A stretch of 5,607 nucleotides of DNA, from positions 1 through 5,607 of the forward strand of contig CAZHAX010000038.1 in the NCBI GenBank assembly GCA_964530325.1, read 5' to 3'. The notes below the pieces were generated by a model. The model ran no database searches. It had not been told where the DNA came from and saw nothing but the letters and a program-made list of their open reading frames with translations. The stretch's first letter is position 1. Each line of letters begins with the position of its first letter. Source of the DNA: CAZHAX01 sp964530325. GTDB lineage: Bacteria > Chloroflexota > Anaerolineae > B4-G1. The translations under genes were made by a program, and so were the position numbers. Positions 1 through 4,806 of this stretch are shown here, in pieces.

Positions 1-315
1 GGGTGGTTGATGCCGCGTTCGAAGTCTCTCCCCGCCGCCCGGCGGGCGGTGACCCTGCTCGCCCTGGCGTTGGTGTCCGCGGTGGCCAGCTGGATGGCGT
101 TCCTGTTCCTGTCGTCCGTCGGTTTGGGTTACCACCAGGGCCGGTATCTGTTCCCGGCAATCGTGCCTGTGTCCTACTTCCTTGTCGAGGGGTGGTGTCG
201 ATGGGTGCCCCGCCGACATCAGCACATCTTCGCGCCGACCGTCGTCGTCCTGTTGGCTGCATTGGACGCGGCGGCGATGTGTTCGGCAATCTGGCCTTTC
301 TACTACACGCCGTAG
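1..315 (+). CDS. C-terminal end of a polytopic membrane protein (DUF2142/PMT-like), 5' truncated
   Basis: The reading frame is open to the left edge (G-W-L-M-P...), so this is the last ~104 residues of a longer protein; the TTG and ATG near positions 7-12 are probably internal codons. Visible are a hydrophobic helix (roughly AVTLLALALVSAVASWMAFL), a loop with YHQGRYLFPAIVPVSYFLV, and a last helix (around APTVVVLLAALDAAAM) ending in WPFYYTP. A QGRYLFP-type segment before a hydrophobic stretch near the C-terminus is typical of DUF2142 and related GT39/PMT-fold membrane proteins found in surface-polysaccharide loci. Such proteins are thought to act with lipid-linked sugars, but the catalytic N-terminal part lies outside the window, so activity cannot be judged. 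It ends 31 nt before the next gene and is probably co-transcribed with it. The family assignment rests on one motif plus hydrophobicity and is moderate. Confidence 0.7.
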   Translation, partial: GWLMPRSKSLPAARRAVTLLALALVSAVASWMAFLFLSSVGLGYHQGRYLFPAIVPVSYFLVEGWCRWVPRRHQHIFAPTVVVLLAALDAAAMCSAIWPFYYTP

Positions 316-333
316 CTGCTGACCCTTGACACC

Positions 334-340
334 AGGAGGT
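334..340 (+). promoter_or_regulatory. Strong ribosome binding site fixing the glycoside hydrolase start
   Basis: AGGAGGT is a near-perfect Shine-Dalgarno, 6 nt before ATG 347. It decides the start in favour of 347 over the in-frame TTG at 326, which lies upstream of this site. Confidence 0.85.
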
Positions 341-346
341 GCTGCC

Positions 347-1780
347 ATGAGAGGGAGAATGCTGCTGGCTGCTGTGCTTGCGGGTGTGCTGAGCGCTGTT
401 CTGCTCTGCCTGGCCTTTGCAGTGGCCCGAGAGCCCGTCTCTGCCAGGGCGGCTCTTGCCGCGGGCCGGGACGTCACCACTCACACCGCCTACATGCCGG
501 TTGTGACGGCCTACTTTGACCCGAGCTGGGTGTCGCCTTTCGGCATAGTGATGTACGGCGGCGTCGGGCCCTCGACCGGCCTGCAGGAGATGCAGGACGC
601 GGGGAGCGCGTGGGTCACGACGATGCTCCACTGGTCCTATATCGAGCCAGCGCCGGGCAGCCACGACTGGTCGAGCATTGACGCCAAGGCGCAGAATGCG
701 CAGGCGGTCGGTATGGACCTGTTCGTGCTCTTCACGAGCAATCCCTCGTGGGCGGCGGCATTGCCCGGCGGACCCGTCACGAACACACAAGACCTGGTGG
801 ACTTCGTGAGCCTCATGGTGGAGCGGTACGACTGCGACGGTCTGGACGACGCGGCAGGCCACCCGTGCGTCCACTACTGGTCGTTCTACGCTGAGCCGGA
901 CAACGGCGACCTGGGCCACGCTCTGGCAGGCAAGGGATACTGGGGGCGCAACGGCGCTGGCTACGCGGCCATGCTCTCGCAGATCGCACCTGCGATCCAC
1001 GCGGCGAATGCGGTGGCCAAGGTGCTGATTGGCGGGGTGGCGTACGACTGGTTCGAGGAGGAGGGCGGACCCTTCGTGCGATCATTTCTAACCGACACTC
1101 TGGCAGCCTTGAACACCTATCCGGGTGGCGCCGCAGCCTACATCGATGCGGTTGCCTTCCACTTCTACCCTATCTCCGAACTGCGCTGGCCTACTATCGC
1201 CTACAAGGCGCAGGAGGTGCGGGCGATCATGGAGCGCCACGGCGTCGGAGACCTGCCGCTGATCTGCCCCGAGATGGGCTACTGGAGCGCCGAGGAGGCG
1301 GGGAGCAGCGAGGCCTTGCAGGCCGGGCGCCTGGTGCAGATGTACGTGCGTGGCCTGTCGGCAGGGCTGGAGCAGATGTCTTGGTTCGCCGTGTTCGACG
1401 GCGTCGGCGCCACGGAGGAGCACGGATTGTTCTGGGGGCAGAGCCTCACCGACACCAAGCAGTCCTACTATGCATACGCGACGCTGACCGAAGAGCTCGG
1501 CGGCGCCCGCTATCTCAGGCCGCTGGACGCAGCGGGCGCCGAGGGCTACGTCTTCCGCATGCCGCGCGGGGGTGAGAAGACCGTGCTCTGGGCGGTCTCC
1601 GGCTATGCCGACGTGGTGTTCCCGCACTCGTGTCTCCGTCTGGTCGACACCACCGGCGGCGAGTACTGCCCCGTCGTCGATGGCCAGCCGGGCTGGGACT
1701 TCGACGGCGACGTCAGCAATGGTCAGATCGCCGTGAGAGTCTATTCCAACAGCCCCTTCTATGTGGAGCCCTGCCATTGA
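347..1780 (+). CDS. Secreted or membrane-anchored GH39-like (clan GH-A) glycoside hydrolase
   Basis: A 477-residue protein from ATG 347, chosen for the AGGAGGT 6 nt upstream. MRGR is followed by a hydrophobic segment (~6-27) acting as signal peptide or anchor. There is no good lipobox (VLLC has Leu before Cys); AVA or ARA could be signal peptidase sites. Residues ~50-380 look like a clan GH-A TIM barrel: FGIVMYGG near the start, HWSYIEPAPGSHDWSSID in the pattern of an early barrel strand and helix, YWSFYAEPDNGD with putative acid/base Glu183, VAFHFYP with His272-Tyr274, and PEMGYW with putative nucleophile Glu309. Residues ~385-477 form a beta-rich domain ending SPFYVE, as accessory beta-sandwiches of GH39-like enzymes do. 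Oddities: Ala182 stands where Asn of the canonical NEP motif is expected, and C163/C174 bracket an Asp-rich loop and could form a disulfide. The substrate is unknown. By analogy with PslG it may cut the exopolysaccharide made by this locus outside the membrane. The stop overlaps the next gene's start. Confidence 0.82.
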   Translation: MRGRMLLAAVLAGVLSAVLLCLAFAVAREPVSARAALAAGRDVTTHTAYMPVVTAYFDPSWVSPFGIVMYGGVGPSTGLQEMQDAGSAWVTTMLHWSYIEPAPGSHDWSSIDAKAQNAQAVGMDLFVLFTSNPSWAAALPGGPVTNTQDLVDFVSLMVERYDCDGLDDAAGHPCVHYWSFYAEPDNGDLGHALAGKGYWGRNGAGYAAMLSQIAPAIHAANAVAKVLIGGVAYDWFEEEGGPFVRSFLTDTLAALNTYPGGAAAYIDAVAFHFYPISELRWPTIAYKAQEVRAIMERHGVGDLPLICPEMGYWSAEEAGSSEALQAGRLVQMYVRGLSAGLEQMSWFAVFDGVGATEEHGLFWGQSLTDTKQSYYAYATLTEELGGARYLRPLDAAGAEGYVFRMPRGGEKTVLWAVSGYADVVFPHSCLRLVDTTGGEYCPVVDGQPGWDFDGDVSNGQIAVRVYSNSPFYVEPCH

Positions 1781-2481
1781 GCCGTCCTTTGCGGGAACAC
1801 CTGGTTGCCTCGGGGGCTGTGTTCCTCGTCCTTCTCATCGGCCTGTCGGGCATCCACCAGACCACGGACACGGTCCGTGAGGGACAGCCGTACTCGACTG
1901 CGGCGGTTGGAGAGCTGAGCTCGTCTGTGACGATAGGCCAGACCTTCGTCGCCTCGTACGATGGGCTATCCGCGGTACAGGTGAGCCTCGGCTCCTACGG
2001 CCGGGAGAACAGCGGGGAGGTCATCTTTCGCCTTTGCACATCGGAGGATTCGACTGAGAATCTGGTCAGGGTCCGCTTCGACGCCGCCGAGGTTGAGGGC
2101 AACGTGTACCGTGACTTCGAGTTCAACCCCATCGCCAGCTCGGGCGGACGCTCCTTCTGTTTCTTTCTGGAAGCTCCGGCGGCGCAGTCGGGCAACGCGA
2201 TCGGCGTGCTGGGCTCCAGGGAGGATCTGTTTCCCCACGGTCAGGCCGTTGTCAGCGGCCTTGAAGCCGGAGACGTGAGTGACCTGGCCTTCCAGTTGCA
2301 GTATGATCCTCCTCTGCCGGGCGAGATCGATGCCTTCCTCGACCGCCTGGCGGCGAACAAGCCGTCGATCTTCGGCGACAGGTGGTTCTACATTGGGCTG
2401 TGTGTAGCCTACCTGGGTCTGCTGTACCCGTTCGTTCTCAGGCTAGCACGGCTGGAGCCGACTGAAGGCGGTCAGGGCTAA
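1777..2481 (+). CDS. Two-TM protein with extracytoplasmic beta-rich domain, function unknown
   Basis: A 234-residue protein starting at TTG 1777, whose last two bases are the start of the preceding TGA (TTGA overlap). GGAG at 1765-1768 lies 8 nt upstream, supporting translational coupling. The frame stays open further upstream, but that part is an Arg-rich shadow of the hydrolase gene. Residues ~9-26 are a TM helix after the basic MSRPLREH. Residues ~27-203 are a hydrophilic domain with alternating beta-like patterns (GQTFVASYDGLSAVQVSLGS, then EVIFRLC, then RSFCFFLEAP, then AFQLQYD). Residues ~204-224 are a second TM helix followed by RLARLEP. Positive charges at both ends predict both termini in the cytoplasm and the domain outside. 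The QTF...YDGLSAV pattern suggests a jelly-roll or sandwich module like those in large polysaccharide-locus membrane proteins; this is an impression, not a match. I do not recognise a named family. It could be a partner of the hydrolase or of the upstream membrane protein. Confidence 0.75.
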   Translation: MSRPLREHLVASGAVFLVLLIGLSGIHQTTDTVREGQPYSTAAVGELSSSVTIGQTFVASYDGLSAVQVSLGSYGRENSGEVIFRLCTSEDSTENLVRVRFDAAEVEGNVYRDFEFNPIASSGGRSFCFFLEAPAAQSGNAIGVLGSREDLFPHGQAVVSGLEAGDVSDLAFQLQYDPPLPGEIDAFLDRLAANKPSIFGDRWFYIGLCVAYLGLLYPFVLRLARLEPTEGGQG

Positions 2482-2483
2482 GG

Positions 2484-2513
2484 GCTGTCATCTGATTGGC
2501 GTTTGCTGTCATC
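2484..2513 (+). repeat. 9-bp direct repeat GCTGTCATC, 21-bp period, flanking the -35 box
   Basis: GCTGTCATC occurs exactly at 2484-2492 and again at 2505-2513. The offset is 21 bp, about two helical turns, so both copies face the same side of the DNA. The putative -35 box (2496-2501) lies between them and the second copy lies in the promoter spacer. This layout suits a dimeric regulator that covers RNA polymerase sites. No regulator gene is in the window, and chance similarity is not excluded. Confidence 0.5.
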
Positions 2514-2524
2514 CATGCTATGAT
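2496..2524 (+). promoter_or_regulatory. Predicted sigma70-type promoter for the wzt-methyltransferase-GT unit
   Basis: TTGGCG (2496-2501, 4 of 6 matches to TTGACA) is followed by exactly 17 nt and then TATGAT (2519-2524, 5 of 6 matches to TATAAT). TG at 2516-2517, one base before the -10, makes it an extended -10. Transcription would begin near 2531, about 67 nt before the ATG at 2598. It sits in the only sizeable intergenic gap of the window. The prediction assumes a standard housekeeping sigma factor. Confidence 0.6.
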
Positions 2525-2525
2525 A

Positions 2526-2553
2526 CGGCGCGGAGCCGGCTGGCACCGCGCTG
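2526..2553. repeat. Inverted repeat at the predicted transcription start
   Basis: CGGCGCGG (2526-2533) pairs with CCGCGCTG (2546-2553), with one G-T/U pair in 8. After an A-A mismatch, GCC (2535-2537) pairs with GGC (2542-2544) around a GGCT loop. No T-run follows, so it is not an intrinsic terminator. Because the predicted start is near 2531, the left arm would be only partly transcribed, which favours an operator-like DNA site; if transcription starts further upstream it would be a 5' mRNA hairpin. Confidence 0.5.
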
Positions 2554-2597
2554 AGTCTCGGGTGCGCCAACCGGTTCTCTCTGTTTCGGGGGCCTTG

Positions 2598-3830
2598 ATG
2601 GCAGCTGTAAGGGGAGCGATCCAGTTCGACAACGTTGTCAAGCGATTCGCGCTGCGGAAAGAGGGCAGCCGGTCTTTTCAGGTCGCGGCGTTGGGGATGC
2701 TGCGGAGAAGTGCGCGCCGAAGAAATGAAGTGCTCTGGGCGCTTCGCAATGTATCGTTCGCCGTGTCTCCGGGAGAGATGGTCGCCTTCATCGGACCGAA
2801 CGGGGCAGGCAAGAGCACCGTTCTCAAGCTAATCGCCCGCATCATCGACCCGACGTCTGGGCAGGTTGACGTGGGTGGGCGGGTCGCTGCATTGCTCGAA
2901 CTTGGTGCGGGATTCCATCCCGACCTCACCGGGCGGGAGAACATCCACCTCAACGGCTCAATCATGGGCCTGAGCCGGGCCGAGATCGACACCAAGCTTG
3001 CGGACATCATCGCCTTTGCAGAGCTCGAGCGCTTCATTGACGTGCCTGTCAAGCACTACTCGTCAGGCATGTACGTTCGGCTTGGATTCTCGGTTGCCGT
3101 TCATACAGAGCCGGACGTGCTTCTCGTGGATGAGGTACTGGCTGTAGGTGATGCGGCTTTCCAGCATAAGTGCCTGGAGCGCATTGGCCGTATGAGACGC
3201 CAGGGAGTAACGATTCTGCTTGTCTCCCACAACCTCGATGCCGTTCGCCGGCTGTGCCAGCGCGCCCTGTGGCTGGAGGAGGGAGTGATGGCTGCCGACG
3301 GCGATGCAGAGGCCGTCGTCAGGCAGTATGCCTGGCAAGCCAGGCGGGAGGGGGGCGCGACAGTCACGGACCCGCAGCGTCGCTGGGGAAGCGGCGAAGT
3401 TCGGATCGAGCAGGTGCGCCTGATCGGCTCCTCCGGTGCGGACCAGCATCTCTTCCGGCCTGGTGAGGAGATGACCGTTGAGATGCACTATCGTGCTGCG
3501 ACGCCAGTGCCGAGCGCTGTCTTCGGGCTGGCAGTCCACCGTACAGACGGTGTTCATGTCTCCGGTCCCAACTCGCAGGCAGCGGGTATAGATGGCGAGC
3601 TGAGTGCCGGAGAAGGGGTCGTTCGCTACAGAGTCAACGCTCTCCCTCTCCTCGAGGGCACCTATCACGTCTCTGTTGCTGCCCACAACCGCGAAGATAC
3701 GGTGATGTATGACTACCATGACCGCCTGTACCCTCTGCAGGTTGCTGGCTCTGAGACCGACAAGTACGGAGTGCTCAGCCTGGGGGGAGCGTGGTCACTC
3801 GAGCAACAGGGAGCTCGGGCAAGACGCTGA
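2598..3830 (+). CDS. wzt: Wzt-type ABC transporter ATP-binding protein with C-terminal carbohydrate-binding domain
   Basis: A 410-residue ATPase powering export of an undecaprenyl-linked glycan with a Wzm-type permease; the ATPase acts on the cytoplasmic face. ATG 2598 has GGGGG 5 nt upstream. Earlier in-frame starts (2496, 2520) lie in or before the predicted promoter and would add residues before the conserved IQFDNVVKRF. The nucleotide-binding domain covers ~1-240: Walker A GPNGAGKST (66-74), the subfamily-typical LLELGAGFHPDLTGRENI region, signature YSSGM (154-158), Walker B VLLVDE (174-179) followed by VLAVGD, and H-loop His211 in VSHN. The long insert before Walker A (KEGSRSFQVAALGML) is usual for Wzt/TagH/RfbE proteins. 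Residues ~255-400 match the Wzt C-terminal domain style: FRPGEEMTVEMHYRA, FGLAVHRTDG, GTYHVSVAAHN. In E. coli O9a this domain binds the capped O-chain end. No permease gene lies in the window. All catalytic motifs look intact. Confidence 0.92.
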   Translation: MAAVRGAIQFDNVVKRFALRKEGSRSFQVAALGMLRRSARRRNEVLWALRNVSFAVSPGEMVAFIGPNGAGKSTVLKLIARIIDPTSGQVDVGGRVAALLELGAGFHPDLTGRENIHLNGSIMGLSRAEIDTKLADIIAFAELERFIDVPVKHYSSGMYVRLGFSVAVHTEPDVLLVDEVLAVGDAAFQHKCLERIGRMRRQGVTILLVSHNLDAVRRLCQRALWLEEGVMAADGDAEAVVRQYAWQARREGGATVTDPQRRWGSGEVRIEQVRLIGSSGADQHLFRPGEEMTVEMHYRAATPVPSAVFGLAVHRTDGVHVSGPNSQAAGIDGELSAGEGVVRYRVNALPLLEGTYHVSVAAHNREDTVMYDYHDRLYPLQVAGSETDKYGVLSLGGAWSLEQQGARARR

Positions 3831-3881
3831 CCTACCAGCAGATGCACCGGGGCGCTGCGTCCTAAGCTGGGTACCCGGCGT

Positions 3882-3886
3882 GGAGG
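3882..3886 (+). promoter_or_regulatory. Ribosome binding site fixing the methyltransferase start
   Basis: GGAGG lies 5 nt before ATG 3892. It supports that start over the upstream open frame overlapping the wzt gene and over GTG 3880, which overlaps the site itself. The gap to the preceding stop is 61 nt and holds no convincing promoter or terminator. Confidence 0.75.
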
Positions 3887-3891
3887 AACAC

Positions 3892-4806
3892 ATGCCCGGA
3901 ATGGGCCCTGACGAGATCCGCAGGCGCGTGGCCTCACTGGAATGGTATCACACGATCGACCTGGGTAATGGCATACTGACCCCGGGGCACTACGATCACC
4001 GGCCGTATCTCCGCTACTATGGTCTACCTGCCGACCTCTCCGGGAAGACCGCGCTGGACATTGGCGCGGCGAGTGGCTTCTTCTCCTTCGATTTGGAGCG
4101 CCGCGGCGCGAGGGTGACCGCCGTTGATCTTCCGCAGTGGATGGACCACGACTTCGGCCCCGCCTACAGACCGGACAAGACGCCGGAGGAGGGCCTCAGC
4201 TACCTGCGCGAGCCGTTCGACTTAGCTCGATCCGTGCTGGGCTCAAGTGTGCGCAAGCTCGAACTAACCGTATATGATCTATCGCCGGAGACGGTCGGTG
4301 TGCACGACTTCGTCTTCTGCGGGAGCCTGCTTCTGCACGTGACCGATCCTGTGAGGGGCCTGGCTGCAATACGGACTGTGACGGGAGAAGTGGCTGTGAT
4401 TGCCACGGCGCTGTACCAGGATGGCAGGTCTGAGAAGCTCGCTCTCTTCGCCGGGCACCACAGGGGAGACGTATGGTGGCTGCCAAACCGCGCCTGCTTG
4501 GAGGCCATGCTCGAGAGCGCCGGCTTCGCCACTCACGAGTGGGTTTCGGAGTTCCGTCTTGACTACCGCGACGGCCGGACCGGATTTCACCATGGGGTCG
4601 TGAGGGCGTTTCCGGAGCCACATGGCCCGGCGGCGGAGTCCGAGCCCTCCTCCCTCCCATCCGAGCCGGAGCAGGCGTCTGCTGCTGAAGATGCGCTGGC
4701 GCAGCGTGATGCTGAGATCGCTCGCCTGAGATCGCTGGTCGAGGGCTACGAGCGCGGTCGCTTCATCAGGCTCATGCGGTGGATCGGCAAGCTGAGGAGA
4801 AGGTGA
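3892..4806 (+). CDS. Class I SAM-dependent methyltransferase with C-terminal coiled coil and basic tail
   Basis: A 304-residue protein from ATG 3892 (GGAGG 5 nt upstream). An N-terminal helix is followed by WYHTIDLGNGILTPG (from Trp18), a signature of DUF1698/CmoB-like and related methyltransferases. Then come SAM motif I DIGAASGFF (56-64), Asp79 in VTAVDLP as the likely ribose-binding acid, and the post-motif segment FVFCGSLLLH (140-149). Residues after ~150 complete the Rossmann fold and include VWWLPNRACLEAMLESAGF. A Pro/Glu/Ser-rich linker (~241-267) leads to a predicted coiled coil (~268-285) and a basic amphipathic end, YERGRFIRLMRWIGKLRR (from Tyr286). This tail is absent from tRNA-modifying CmoB and recalls tails on polysaccharide-locus enzymes, where it may tether to membrane or partners. 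Context points to a sugar or glycan acceptor rather than tRNA. The acceptor and position of methylation cannot be read from sequence. The stop overlaps the next gene's start. Confidence 0.85.
   Translation: MPGMGPDEIRRRVASLEWYHTIDLGNGILTPGHYDHRPYLRYYGLPADLSGKTALDIGAASGFFSFDLERRGARVTAVDLPQWMDHDFGPAYRPDKTPEEGLSYLREPFDLARSVLGSSVRKLELTVYDLSPETVGVHDFVFCGSLLLHVTDPVRGLAAIRTVTGEVAVIATALYQDGRSEKLALFAGHHRGDVWWLPNRACLEAMLESAGFATHEWVSEFRLDYRDGRTGFHHGVVRAFPEPHGPAAESEPSSLPSEPEQASAAEDALAQRDAEIARLRSLVEGYERGRFIRLMRWIGKLRRR

Noticed and set aside
326..346. TTG 326 as the hydrolase start, and TTGACA at 326-331 as a -35 box
   Set aside because: The strong AGGAGGT lies after TTG 326 and is ideally placed for ATG 347. 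For the -35 reading, the position 17 nt downstream reads GAGAGG, which is no -10 box.
1630..1776. Upstream extension of the two-TM protein inside the hydrolase gene
   Set aside because: The extension is Arg/Pro-rich shadow peptide overlapping a well-supported gene; the natural start with a TM segment follows TTG 1777.
1088..1777. Long minus-strand open frame (229 codons) opposite the hydrolase
   Set aside because: Composition-driven antisense frame with no domain or membrane pattern; the + strand has catalytic motifs throughout.
2526..2553. Inverted repeat as a Rho-independent terminator of the upstream unit
   Set aside because: No T-run follows the right arm, and it sits at a predicted promoter start rather than directly after the stop codon.
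2496..2597. Longer wzt start at 2496 or ATG 2520
   Set aside because: Both fall on promoter elements, lack a Shine-Dalgarno and add 26-34 residues before the conserved start of the ABC domain.
3063..3719. Minus-strand open frame (218 codons) opposite the wzt gene
   Set aside because: It lies opposite the conserved signature, Walker B and C-terminal domain of the ATPase; no recognisable protein features.
3842..3865. Seven-codon ORF (ATG 3842 to TAA 3863) before the methyltransferase as a leader peptide
   Set aside because: No ribosome binding site of its own, no attenuator-like hairpins, and such mini-ORFs arise often by chance.
3869..3876. GGGTACCC palindrome between wzt and the methyltransferase
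   Set aside because: An isolated 8-bp palindrome with no promoter nearby; expected by chance in GC-rich DNA.
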